Positions 35,478 to 46,532 are shown, numbered from the stretch's first letter. The stretch: 64,000 nucleotides of DNA from Anthopleura xanthogrammica (GCA_964019055.1 OZ025211.1:4417835-4481834); one strand, 5' to 3'. Program-made: numbers and translations. Notes: generated from the sequence alone by a model not told the origin.

Positions 35478-35690
35478 AGAAGCACGCAAGCTATACATTG
35501 AATCTACGGACAACCAGCCAGAGATTGGTTTCTCAAGTCTAACAACCTAGAAGCAAGCAAGCTATACATTGGATCTACGGACAACTAGCTAGGGATTGGT
35601 TTCTCAAGTCTAACAACCTAGAAGCAAGCAAGCAAGCTATACATAGGATCTACGGACAACGAGGGATTGGCCTCTCAAGTCTAACGAAAA
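35478..35690 (+). repeat. Three ~77-bp tandem repeats in the retroelement leader
   Basis: Each unit has CTAGAAGCAAGCAAGCTATA, CATTGGATCTACGGACAAC and GATTGGTTTCTCAAGTCTAA. The third unit has an extra AGCA and a deletion. They lie in the untranslated leader between the primer-binding site and gag. Confidence 0.85.
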
Positions 35691-35717
35691 TCAAACCAAC
35701 ACAGATAAGTGTACAGA

Positions 35718-36012
35718 AGCTACAGTAAAAATCGAAATGTGTTGATACACTACCCCTATAATGCTCCCAAAATTGGCTGCGTGAAATGACTGATGTCCAC
35801 TGTACGCTCCCCCTCCCCTCCCCTTGCAATGTTGTCTAAATGGCCAAAGTTGAGTACCGTGAGCTAGGCACATTCTCAAGGAACAACATTGAATGGGGGA
35901 GGGGGGGATTTAGTTTATATACGATTTTTAAAGCGCTTTTTCTTACACTGCATGCTTAATTTTTCCAACATTATGAGGTAGTGTATCAACACTTTTGATT
36001 TTTACTGTAGCT
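35718..36012. mobile_element. 295-bp MITE nested in the retroelement leader
   Basis: Inverted ends of about 37 bp: AGCTACAGTAAAAATCGAAA..CACTACC at 35718-35754 and its near complement at 35976-36012, differing at a few bases. The interior has no coding capacity. The target duplication is not clear. Confidence 0.8.
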
Positions 36013-36672
36013 AGTTTAAATTACATTAAGTCTTCTGAAGTATCTTGAACAATTATCTATGCTTAAAGTTATTTATTTCATTGTGAAAGTTGTATTATTT
36101 ACGTATCTAGTATCTAGTATTTATATATTTATTTCAAATTATTTTGTTATACGTACGTTATTCGTATATTTTTCTATACAAATCTGAATTGCAAAATCGA
36201 ACGCATATCAAAGAACTTTAACAAAGGGACAAAAACAATACTATATCAAAGAACGCTAATTAAGGGATTAAGACACAATTAAGTTAGTTTCAATTAAGTG
36301 GAAATTGTGTATTTAACAATAGGGACTAGATTTCTTAATTTGTATACGCGTTATTGTAAAGTATTGGAGGGCGTAACATTGCTGGCTTTTGTGTGCTTTC
36401 TCGGGAGGCGTTCCGGGTGTTGTTTCGGGAGGGTTGCCGCCACCAGGTCTCTCTCTCCTCGCCTTGGCCGCGCTCTTATTGTAATCCCTGGGAATAGGAC
36501 GGTTTTGTTTTATTTTGATTTTTTTTTGCTTTTGATATTTCATTCCTCCCATTTTTCATTTATTTATTCGTGGAACGTTGTTACGTAATTTTTTTTTTAC
36601 TTTATTTAATTTTGTGTATTTTGTTGTTATCATTGTCATTTGTTTGAGTATTGGAGAGTCGGCTGTGTAGCT

Positions 36673-38055
36673 ATGGCACACTCTTGGCATGGAGAACCGA
36701 GAGAACCCAGCCACATAGACGATGAGGAGGAGGTAAAGAAAATCGCAGAAGCCGTCATGGTCCTGAGAAGTTCTGGCCTGTTCACTGTGGAACCTGTAGA
36801 GGGAGGGAGGAGTTCAAAACAAAGTCTTCAAGACGAAGGAGAGAACCCTTTCAGTCTTCGCGGTGGTTTAGGATTCCCGTATGTAAACGACAGAAGAAGG
36901 CGTCCAGCTCGAGATCGTAATCCGTTCAGTCCAGTGTTTTCCAGTCCAGAAAGAAATCCGAGCCATACTTCTTTGGTTCCGCCAGGGAGTTTCACAGCGC
37001 GTAAGTCGAGCACTCCTTTACCATCTCACACTCAGTGGACAAGACCACTTTTCAATACAAGAGACCTTGCTTCTGGCTCTTCTCAACGCGAAACGTTTAC
37101 CCGACCGAACTTCAGCCACAACGTGGGTACTTCAGATCCAGTGAGAAAAGCACAGCCTGACAGTACAGCTCAAGTGAACTTTCTACCAAACTCAGATGCT
37201 GATACCTTATCTGTCCTCGGTCGAGTTCCTAGAATCTCTACTTTTTCTGGTTCAAATACGAAAACGGATGTCAGTTTTGAGGCATGGGAGTTCGAAGTTA
37301 AATGCTTAATGAATGACAGGACGATGAACAGAGACCTTCTTCTGCAAGGGGTTAGAAAATCGCTTAGAGGAGAACCGTGCAAGCTGTGCATACATCTGGG
37401 AGAGACTGCTTCAGTTGAGACGATCATCCAAAAACTCGAAGGTGTTTATGGGATTGTAGAAAGTGGCACCACACTCCTTCAGCAGTTCTACAATGCGAGA
37501 CAGGAGAATGATGAAAGTGTCGCGGTATATGGTTGTCGCTTAGAGGAAATCGTCAACAGAGCCATTAATCGAGATGCCATAGCACCGAGCCAGGCAAACG
37601 AAATGTTGAAGAGTAAGTTCTGGACAGGATTAAAAGATGAAAGAGTAAAAAATGCAGCCCGTTACAAATACGAAAAGATTTCTGACTTTGATACACTGAG
37701 AGCAGAACTGAGAGCTATCGAACAGGAGATCAAAGAGTCGGACGGCCTACGTGCCAAGACGTACAAGACACCAAGAGTAATGACAATGCCACTAGCAGAG
37801 GTTCGAATTGATGACACGGTGGATGAGTTGACAAAGAGAGTGAAAAACATCGAGGAGAAGATATCAAAGCAGCAAGATACAAGTAAACTGCTGAGTAAGA
37901 TCCTTGAGAAGATTGATCGATTGGAAGAAGTGAACCGTAAAGAGGTTATTCGAGACGTTGCCGGAAATACAGGTCGAGTAAGTGAAGATAAACCGTCAAA
38001 CTACAGAGGCCCCCTGCGAAGGGACAATCAGAGGGCCAATTTACAGAGACAGTGA
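36673..38055 (+). CDS. Retrotransposon Gag (460 aa)
   Basis: Structural capsid protein of the Ty3/gypsy element. The ATG at 36673 (MAHSWHGEPREPSH) is the first Met of the open frame. Residues about 190-360 contain RISTFSG..VSFEAWEFEVKC, KSLRGEPCK, LEGVYGIVESG and KFWTGLKDERVKNAARYKYE, the capsid signature shared with PNMA-type domesticated Gags and their gypsy relatives. The C-terminal part is charged and coiled-coil-like (ELRAIEQEIKE, VKNIEEKISKQQ) and ends LRRDNQRANLQRQ. No CCHC zinc knuckle is present; the frame stops 60 bp before the protease region, so the knuckle is either absent in this lineage or lost with the frame break. The frame itself is intact over 460 residues, unlike pol. Confidence 0.88.
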   Translation: MAHSWHGEPREPSHIDDEEEVKKIAEAVMVLRSSGLFTVEPVEGGRSSKQSLQDEGENPFSLRGGLGFPYVNDRRRRPARDRNPFSPVFSSPERNPSHTSLVPPGSFTARKSSTPLPSHTQWTRPLFNTRDLASGSSQRETFTRPNFSHNVGTSDPVRKAQPDSTAQVNFLPNSDADTLSVLGRVPRISTFSGSNTKTDVSFEAWEFEVKCLMNDRTMNRDLLLQGVRKSLRGEPCKLCIHLGETASVETIIQKLEGVYGIVESGTTLLQQFYNARQENDESVAVYGCRLEEIVNRAINRDAIAPSQANEMLKSKFWTGLKDERVKNAARYKYEKISDFDTLRAELRAIEQEIKESDGLRAKTYKTPRVMTMPLAEVRIDDTVDELTKRVKNIEEKISKQQDTSKLLSKILEKIDRLEEVNRKEVIRDVAGNTGRVSEDKPSNYRGPLRRDNQRANLQRQ

Positions 38056-38114
38056 GTCCCATGAGAGATTTGTTGGGGGAGGTGAATGTAAGTACCTGTT
38101 ATATAGACAGTTAA

Positions 38115-41100
38115 CCTTGCCTGGCATTAGTTGACACCGGTTCACAGGTTACCACAATAAGCGAGAACTTTCACAAAGAATACCTCTCCAATAGTCCTAT
38201 TCAGCAACTGGATGATATTCTGAAGATAGAGGGTGCTGGTGGACAGGATGTTCCTTTTCTTGGTTTTATAGAGGTGGATATTTCTTTTCCAGAGGAGACC
38301 AATGGCGTATGTGAGTATTTACCGACTGTTGTTCTTGTGGTTCAAAACACTGGTTTTAACAAACAAGTTCCGATGGTAATAGCGGCACTAACGTTGTCAG
38401 ACGTTGTAAGGAAATCTGTATTGAAGAGTATGGTAATCGTTTTCTTCAGAGAGGTCAACCAGATTTAGCATGGAGACTAGCCTATCAGTGTTTAAGTCAA
38501 CGCAACCGTAAGATTAACAAGATACTTAAGTCCAGTAATGTAAGAACTGAAACCGAAAGACCTCGTGTCATCCATCCCAACGAGACCACTGTGCTGTGGA
38601 CATCTGTAAAAACAAGAAAAGCTAATATGACATGCCCTGCACTCATTGAGAACACATCGAATGGAGTTGCTTCATTGCAGGTAATTCCAACTGTTGTCAA
38701 CCTAAAGATGGATGGCTCTCGCAATTTCATTCCTGTAAAAGTTCATAACCATTCTACTGCGAATATCACTATTACACCCAAAACGGTATTGTCTTCCTTG
38801 CAACAGGTGAGTATGGTAGTTCAACAGCCAGATGTTGGTACGGTTACTGAAGATATGGAGGATGAATTTTTTGAATTAGGAGGATCACCCATGGATGATG
38901 AACAGAAGGAAATCGCTCATGAAGTTCTTGGAAGTTGGAAAGATAGTGTTTTCTCGCAAGGACCAAATGATCTAGGCTGTACATCGTCTGTTAAACATCG
39001 TATCCATCTGTGCGACGACACAACCTTCAAGCAAAGACACAGACGTATCCCACCGTCACAATACGACGAAGTGAGGCAACACCTGAAACAAATGTTAGAT
39101 TGTGGAGTGATATTAAAGAGAATCACATAGCCCATATAGCTCGCCGGTAGTTTTGGTAAGAAAAAGGGATGGGTCACTCAGATTTTGCATTGATTATAGG
39201 AAGCTTAACTCGAAGACAGTCAAAGACGCATACGCACTACCCAGGATGGATGAAGTCCTTGAGGCCATGGGCGGAAGCTCATGGTTCTCCACCTTAGACC
39301 TTAAAAGTGGATATTGGCAAATTCAAGTTGAAGAAGGGGATAAACCAAAGACTGCGTTCACTGTTGGACCTTTGGGGTTTTACGAATGCAACAGGATGGC
39401 TTTTGGCCTAACCAATGCCCCAGCAACCTTTCAAAGACTGATGGAACATTGTTTGGCGGATCTTAATTTCAAGCAGTGTATAGTGTACATAGACGACATT
39501 ATTGTGTATGCTAAGACCTTCGAGGAGCACGTAGAGAGGCTTGAAGCAGTGTTTCGCAGACTTGAACAGTATGGGCTAAAGTTGAAGAGGTCAAAATGCA
39601 GATTCTTTCAGGAACAGGTAAAGTTTCTAGGTCATATCATTTCCTCCAGTGGAATCCATACAGATCCAGATAAGATAGAGGCCATCAAGATCTGGCCAGT
39701 ACCAACTAATCTGGATGAGCTGAGGACTTTTCTTGGATTTACTGGCTACTACAGGAAATTTGTACCGGGGTATGCTAGGAAAGTGAAACCACTCAATGAT
39801 CTAGTAACGCTGTTGCTACAGAACGTCTCTCCACGGAATAGAGGTAAAAGAAAACTCGATGAAAAGAAATGGGAATGGTCTACTCAGTGCCAGGCCACTT
39901 TTGAAGAAATTGTCAGGATCTTATCATCTCCATTAGTTCTGACGTATCCAGACTTCCAACTTCCGTTCTTAGTTAACACAGATGCAAGTCAGGATGGTCT
40001 TGGTGCGACGTTAAGCCAACTCCAGGATGGAGAGGAAAAGGTTATTACATATGCCAGTAGAGCCCTCCGTAAGTCAGAGAAGAATTATCCTGCCCACAAG
40101 TTGGAGTTTCTTGCCCTCAAGTGGGCCGTGACAGACAAATTTCATGAGTACCTATACGGAAATCGCTTTACTGTGCGAACAGATAACAATCCTCTTACCT
40201 ATGTGGCAACAACGGCAAAATTGGATGCAACTGGACATCGTTGGATGGCTGCCCTTTCTGCCTACAACTTTGACGTAGTATACAGAGCTGGGAGGAAGAA
40301 CCAGGACGCGGACGCGTTGTCGCGAAGACCACATCGGGAAGACGATACTCAGTCAGAGCAAGCAGTAACGCGTGAAGAATTTTTAGCAATGTCTAGCTCG
40401 ATGGTGGGGTTGGAAAGCAACGGCGAGTCTACCCTACTCGAAACCTTCTGTAATAACGAAGCTGGCGCTGAAGCTACCCTGAAGAATTGCGGTATTGGGG
40501 ACACGACGAATATGCCATCACTGTCCAAGGAAAAGTTGAGGTCATATCAAGAAAATGACCCGGTGGTAGGTAGGGTCATCCATTTTTTTAAATTCAAGAG
40601 AAAGCCGAATAAGAAGGAGACAGGGAAGGAGGACAAGTTAGTTTTGCAGCTACTTAAGGAATGGGACCGACTTCGCTTGGTTCGAGGAATTCTGTACCGA
40701 TATCGCCAGGACGACACGCGCTCACACGTAGTCGCTCAATTGGTGATTCCTGAAGTTCTGAAAGACAAAGTGTTTCAGGGAATTCATGGCGACATGGGAC
40801 ACTTCAGTGCGACAAGAACCCTCGATTTAGCAAAGTCCAGATTCTTTTGGCCCAATATGTCAAAAGAGATAACCAAGATGATCATGACATGCCAGCCTTG
40901 TGCCCTTCGTAAAGCGCCCCAAACTCACCGGGTGGCCCCACTGGTACCTATAACATCTTCAGCGCCTCTGGAGCTAGTGTGTATCGATTATCTGAAACTT
41001 GAAAAGTCAACAGGAGGATACGAGAACATCCTAGTCATAACTGATCATTTTACTAGATATGCGCAAGCAATACCAACGCTAAATCAGACTGCAAGAACCA

Positions 41101-42827
41101 CAGCTAGAGTACTATTCAATACATTGCCAGAAATATTGGACATTGTCAGCGGTGTTACGCATGAATGAAAATGAAGTGGTTTTCTAGAGGAAAAATATAA
41201 CTACATGGTTTCCAAGCACATATTTATATTCAACTATGATGTTAGTAAAACAATTCTTGCCAAAAAATAGTTACTTGACAATCAAAAGAACAACTATTAT
41301 TTTTCTGTTGATAAGCCTCACCACAGGAAGCCCATGAAGGACAAGAAACAAGTTTCAAACGTAAATCGTTACTTTAAGCTTCCTTATTGTATCTCAGCAG
41401 TCAATAGGAGCTTGTAAAAACAAAATGGCGATATTTAGGGGGTTTTGAAGCTGTTTGGAGTAGTTCTCTGTGGTTTCTTGTCATTTTTAACTGAAAACTA
41501 CGAGCTAACAACGCGTCGAATCGCTTAAAATTTAACCTAACTTCAAGCTTCTTGGGAACCTACATTCTGAAGGCATGCTGTCTATTTTGAGCGGTTTTGG
41601 ATTTATTAAACACTCGTTTGGTGATATCGAGGTGGAGCTCTTTTACTTTTAAATTTTTCGAGCTCAAATAAGACGATTTTGGGGTCAAGTGTGGCCAGAT
41701 TTATAGACGATGTATGGAATCTAGAGCTTTCGAAGCCTTTCGAAGGCAAGTAGTCCGGGAACCAATATGTCGCATGATTCAATGATCATTTTACGCTTAT
41801 TTAGTAGCTTGTAGGGTGGGTTGTTTGTCGCGATGTGGAGCTCAGAGGAAATAAAACCCTATTCGCCGTAAATAGAGGAAGCTCTATATTCCCCATACAT
41901 TTCCTATAAGACTCGGCGGCTATTTTGTAAGCTGAAACGCATCATTGCGCATGGATGAGCAGGCTCATGTCCCATATTTCTGGCAATGACTTCGTAGTTC
42001 ACTATGGCTTTCCTGAAAGGATCCATAGCGATCAGGGGAGAAATTTTGAATCTGAAACCATCAAGCAGCTGTGCAAAATGGCTAACATGGCAAAAACAAG
42101 GACAACACCCTATCATCCTATGGGCAATGGAATGTGTGAGAGATTCAATAGAACACTTCTACACATGCTTGGAACCTTGAATGAAGACGGTAAGAAGAAC
42201 TGGAAGGACTCTGTCGCGCCTTTGGTGCATGCATATAATGCTACAAGACATGACTCTACTGGGTATTCACCTTTTTTTCTGATGTTTGGAAGACAACCAA
42301 GACTGGCCATAGATGTATTTTTCAGTATCGATTCGGATGGAGTCCGTGTCAAGGGAAGCCTGCCATCGTTCATCCACAACTTGCGGCATCGTCTAAAAAG
42401 CGCCTATGATGTGGCAAGCAGAAATGCACACTCTGCGTCGCAACGAAACAAGAAGAATTATGATAGGAGACCAGTTACTAATAAGATTGAGCCTGGGGAT
42501 AGAATTCTTGTCAGGAACTTGACACCAAAAGGAAAGCTGGACAACTTCTGGGAGAATAACGTGTACGTGGTGAAATCGAAACCGAACAAAGACATCCCCG
42601 TATTCCAGGTCCAACGAGAGGATGGAGAAGGGCGAACGAGAACCCTACACAGAAATCATCTTAGACCTTGTCCATTTTCTACTGAATCTACCGACCTTGG
42701 TGACTCTACGATGGATGAACCAAAACAGAGCTGTAACCCCCAGAATGAAAGTGGAGCGCTAAGACGAACTGAACGACAAAGGCAAAGACCCCTTTGGATG
42801 AGAGAACCACACTGGGTGCTCTCCTGA
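38115..42827 (+). pseudogene. Broken pol: protease, RT, RNase H, integrase
   Basis: The protease active site LVDTGS is near 38127-38144 and is preceded in frame by a stop (38112-38114). The frame changes near 38376-38384 and again near 39113-39122, each inside recognisable homology, so these are true breaks (or assembly indels). RT runs from about 39120: FCIDYRKLN, FSTLDLKSGYWQI, YIDD at 39486-39497, FLGHIISSSG. RNase H follows with NTDASQDGLGA, LEFLALKWA, VRTDNNPLTY. Integrase has an HHCC zinc region (IHGDMGHFSATRT..CQPCALRK) and the triad D (CIDYLK), D (HSDQG), E (MCERFNR), but is split by an 867-bp insertion at 41121-41987. The C-terminus has a GPY/F-like region and ends at 42827. At least three separate lesions disable this copy. 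Confidence 0.92.
41121..41987. mobile_element. 867-bp non-autonomous insertion splitting integrase
   Basis: The ends CATTGCCAGAAATAT.. and ..ATATTTCTGGCAATG are inverted repeats of about 15 bp, slightly longer with mismatches. The integrase frame stops within the insertion at 41168 and resumes in the same frame from 41988. The exact ends and target duplication are ambiguous because CAAT occurs at both junctions (41117-41120 and 41984-41987). No transposase-like frame is present inside. The superfamily is not assigned. Confidence 0.85.
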
Positions 42828-42837
42828 ATTACATCCA

Positions 42838-42839
<2 letters not shown>

Positions 42840-42875
<36 letters not shown>

Positions 42876-42877
42876 GG
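42840..42877 (+). promoter_or_regulatory. Polypurine tract with A29 run
   Basis: A run of about 29 A followed by GAGAAAGG abuts the 3' LTR directly. GAGAAAGG is the likely plus-strand primer. Confidence 0.8.
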
Positions 42878-43142
42878 TGTAGCATGAATGAGTGTGTGCA
42901 TGTTCGTGTGTATGTTTGTATGTGTGAATGTGTTTGTGTTTAGGATTCCCTTGAGGGTTGGGTTAATGTAAGGAATATAAGAGCTAGGTCAAGTTTGGAA
43001 AGAGCGGATTTTGGGGCTGGTTTAGGTTGAGATCTGATAGGGAATACGTCTCTACCAGAAAGACAGAGAAACAAGCAGGTTAACTCTTCAAGGATATCAC
43101 TTAATAAAGCAGATAAAGTGTATCGTGAAAACAAAGTTTACA
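42878..43142 (+). repeat. 3' LTR
   Basis: 265 bp, same sequence as the 5' LTR, with AATAAA at 43103-43108, followed by the ACTA target duplication. Confidence 0.95.
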
Positions 43143-43216
43143 ACTAGAACGTTGCTTGTTATACAGTCATGCATATCGTTAAATCATCTCCCGTGGGAGT
43201 GTGTGGCCAGTCTGAA

Positions 43217-43780
43217 TAGTGAAGCTTTGCACGGTTGTACTAACAACAGGACGTCCTTCGATCACATCACCGCTCTCACGAACTACTGACTCTCTCTCTC
43301 TCTCTCAGAGCACCTTTGGTCTCAGTTTTCCAAGTTTCAAGAGATATTCCTCTTAAAAGACGATTTCATCTTCAAGACATTATTAGTGTACCAAGGTATT
43401 TAATCTAGCTTTGAACAATCTATTGAAATTTCATAGAATTAAGATTATCAGCTTGATGTGTTTTTAATCATTCCCTTAATTCTTAATGTAAGATTGAATA
43501 CGAAAATGAACTCTTTTCGGCCTCAAAATTCCAAAATCTCGTAGGTTTTCTTTGCAGTTTAGGTAGATAGATTTTATTAAACAGACTATTTTTTGAATAT
43601 CAATTAATATAACTCCGTAGGCCACAAAAAGACTAAGAAATTGGATTCTGGGCAAAGCATTTTCTTCTCAATATATTATACAGTGAAAAAGAATTTTTTC
43701 CTAAATGTATAGAAATCAGTGAAAACCAAGAAGTTGGAGTTGTGTACGAAGTATCTTCTTCTCAGTATTTTATATATCAT
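43217..43780 (+). repeat. ~560-bp dispersed repeat, copy 1
   Basis: From GTGAAGCTTTGCACGGTTGT through CTCTCTCAGAGCACCTTTGG, TGTACCAAGGTATTTAATCT, AATGAACTCTTTTCGGCCTC to a tail with ATTATACAGTGAAAAAGAA. Copy 2, in the same orientation, is at 46533-47262. No coding capacity is seen. Confidence 0.85.
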
Positions 43781-43783
43781 ATC

Positions 43784-43850
43784 GTATAAATCATTCTATC
43801 ACAATATGTAATTACGATTATATACTCAGGGTAATTGATCCGTTACGTCA
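43784..43850 (+). repeat. Dispersed 70-bp repeat, copy right of the LTR element
   Basis: Direct match to 33639-33708 with a 2-3 base indel (TTATACTTAGGG against TTATATACTCAGGG). It sits between copy 1 of the 560-bp repeat and the Penelope-type motif. Confidence 0.75.
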
Positions 43851-43873
43851 TTATATCATCATATATCCTTTTA

Positions 43874-43990
43874 CTCCGACGAAGGACTAGCGTCCGAAAC
43901 GTCAGTAAGTGATCTTTCTTATTTTTTACGGTGTAAAATTTACCTTTTTATCACAACTGTTTCATTAGAGCCCACACTAGCTTACCGCTA
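43874..43990 (+). mobile_element. Penelope-type terminus with hammerhead-like fold
   Basis: CCGACGAAGGACTAGCGTCC then GAAACGTCAG contains a 4-bp stem GGAC/GTCC, the GAAAC core strand and the GTC cleavage-site triplet. The first core strand reads CCGACGA where a hammerhead needs CTGANGA. TTTACGGTG and AGAGCCCACACTAGCT follow. It is very similar to 31040-31069. Confidence 0.5.
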
Positions 43991-44281
43991 GTTCCAACCA
44001 GTTTGAATTAGTTAGGGTCAGATATTTATCCCACAACATTGAAAATACAGCCAATCAGAACACAGGAAAGTTTTTTTTAGGTATTGTGGTGCGATGATTT
44101 GAATTTCATAAGCTTCAAATAATACTACCTAAAAAAATCGCTTTAATTTAAGTCGTGTTCATTTTTGAAGATTGAGTAATCACGCCATTGTAGATCACAC
44201 CAGATTGGAGGTCTTTTGTTGTTCTATCTTTAGGTTTCTTTAGGATAGATGCGATGGTGCGTACAGGTTTATGGGCAACTT

Positions 44282-44655
44282 TAACATTAACATTTTACAA
44301 GATCAAATGTTTAGACTGTGAGAGTGTCTACGTCGGACAAACATCACGCGCCCTTAAAACAAGACTTAAAGAACATGAAAAAGCCATCTTTACCTTGGAC
44401 GTAATTCCCTCTTAGCTGATCATTGCTCAAAAAACAACCATTCCGTGGACTTCAAAAACACCGAAATCATTGACCGAGAAAGCGATTGGAACAAAAGATT
44501 ATTTTTTAGAGGCTTGGCACTCGATGCGTGCTAAAAACACAATGAACGAACACATTCAATTCCCTACGGTGTACGAGAATCTATTCAACTGACGTTTTGC
44601 ATACAGCCAACCATTAGACCACTGATGAAGACCGTAGTACCTCGGTTGAAACGTT
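44282..44655 (+). pseudogene. GIY-YIG endonuclease remnant of a Penelope-like element
   Basis: Reading from 44282, the plus strand gives FYKIKCLDCESVYVGQTSR and LKTRLKEHEKA, the start of a GIY-YIG nuclease (VYVG as the second motif). After a frame break near 44400 it continues with LLADHCSKNNHSVDF and later HIQFPTVYENLF. The motif CTGATGAAGACCG..GGTTGAAACG at 44622-44653 follows, as in Penelope-like elements where the nuclease is C-terminal and a ribozyme-like terminal repeat follows. The reverse transcriptase part is not seen upstream. Confidence 0.7.
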
Positions 44656-46532
44656 TGGATTTTTAAATTCAAAAAATCAGAGACTGCAGTTCGACTAAAT
44701 TTATAAGTCGTGTTCATTTCTTTTAATGTTAATTTCCATATCATTAATAAAGTGGAACGTTAATTTTCACGATATCAATTTCTAGTAATTTTATCTGTAA
44801 TCTACTTTTGAAAAAATATTTATTTTAAAACTGAACATTACAGCTAATCACTTAATAACAATATTTCAGTTCTTGTCGAAAATTATATTTTCGTTTTTCA
44901 TTCTACTAGCTCTTCATTTTCACTTTCAGATGAGTTATCTTTGTGTCCATCGCGTTAATTTCATTTAAATGGGAATTTTGGCTTCTCTTTCGTGTTAATT
45001 TTCTTCATTTGAAAATATTTTTGCCCTCAATTTGCGTTAATCTAAGTCTCGCTAATTTCTAATACTTTAATTTCGTGGAGCGTTAATTATAATTTCCTAT
45101 GATAAGGTATCTAGTTTTTGGACTGGAATATCCCACCATTATGTAGGTCTATGTATTACGAACAACCAAGTGGCCAGGCCTTTCCCTAATTCAGACGCGC
45201 AATGCATCATGGGGTCCATCAAAGTTGACATGAATTTTCGAGTCATTTGAGTACATTACATGTAACTGTCACTAGTTCCACGAAACAGGTGTGAGGGTTA
45301 CACCACACCTCCCTCCATAACTAACAATGTACAATCAAACAAGCCAAAGTACAAACAAACAAACAAAACTAATAATCAACCATGGCAAACAAACCGACGA
45401 AAAACAAACTTGTAAGCAAATCATCAACTGGAACGAAAGAACGAATAAAAACGAAAATTCAAACAAATTAAAGAAAGAAAGGAAACCTGAAGAAAGAACT
45501 CACAACACAAAAACAAAGACGCGCCCGCAGACGAACGAAAGATCAAAATGATTAAACAAACAAAAAATTATATGCCGATCCCTTCCGTATTGTTTAACAT
45601 TTCAAATTCATTGGCGGTGTTTCGTTGGCGGTGCTTCAATGAGAACTACAGGTAATCAAGGTTTTTGCAAAATATTTCTTTTTAATAATGAAATAATAAT
45701 TAGATAAAAAGATGCACGCATCATAACAAGACCAGAAGACAATAAAAATCTCATTTGAAAGTAAGATTAAAATCGGAAATTCAACTCAATATAGAAAGTA
45801 AACTAACTTAAGATAGCGTTCACGAGTTAAGATCTGAATGACTTTACATTTCCTGGTTCATGCGCTACTATTTTTTACGCCAACGTCTACTATCGTTCGT
45901 TTGTTTATTTGGGAATCCTGGCCCTGAAGACATCAGTGGCGAACAGAAGAAAACCTGTAAGTTCAGAACCAATGTGGATCATGACATGGTATATATACGA
46001 TCGAATCTGGAAGCGCTACTCAATGAGAAGAAGGATGACAAAAATAAGATAATTTTTTTGGAGATTTTGTTAAAAATGAATGATATTGGAATTTTTTTGG
46101 TAAAAATGCGGCAAATACTGAAAAAAGAAGTACTTTCAGTTGCTACTCGTAAATTCAGAATCAACCCATATCCATGATATGTGATACGATCGAATCTGGG
46201 ATTTCTACAATGAGAAGAGGGATGGTAAAATTAAGATAAAAATTTAGGAGATTTAGTTTCATTGTCAATTGGAATTCTTTTGGTAAAATGCGGAAATTAC
46301 TTGAAAGAAGTACTTTGCCACTTACGACCATTATGTTGGTCACCCCTACACATTTTTACACGGTAGTTCAGTTGTTGACAGTGCTTCCTGATTAGATTTT
46401 TTATCGCCCCAATACTACAAGAAGAAAAGCCCCTAATTTCTGATTAACTTTTTTGTCAAGTACTTAATATTTAATGTGCGTATTTCCTCTAGGCTTGTTT
46501 TGACACTTTTTATTCGAGATACTTAAAAGACA
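44656..46532. other. Repeat-scarred intergenic region, no gene
   Basis: Contains a MITE end related to 14588-14725 near 45186 (GACGCGCAATGCATCATGGG; its partner end TTTATCCCACAACATTGAAA is at 44026). An A/C-biased stretch with repeated AAACAAAC lies at 45327-45560, and a partial ~150-bp duplication lies at 45975-46300 (ACGATCGAATCTGG occurs twice). Open frames here are compositional. Confidence 0.5.

Larger units (their letters stand above)
34901..43142 (+). mobile_element. Ty3/gypsy LTR retrotransposon, full length but defective
   Basis: The element is 8242 bp with two 265-bp LTRs (34901-35165 and 42878-43142) that begin TG, end CA and look identical base for base. Flanking ACTA at 34897-34900 and 43143-43146 is a probable 4-bp target duplication. 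Order: LTR, primer-binding site, leader with tandem repeats and a nested MITE, gag, protease, RT, RNase H, integrase with a nested insertion, polypurine tract, LTR. The pol order RT-RNase H-IN places it in Ty3/gypsy. Pol has several frame breaks, so this copy cannot encode all its own proteins. The A29 run beside the polypurine tract is unusually long. Confidence 0.95.

Noticed and set aside
34963..43134. Identical 64-codon minus-strand frames in both LTRs
   Set aside because: They are antisense frames inside the LTRs, duplicated because the LTRs are identical.
45327..45551. Lysine/asparagine-rich 74-codon open frame
   Set aside because: Compositional: A/C-rich AAACAAAC-type sequence, without signal, domain or splice context.
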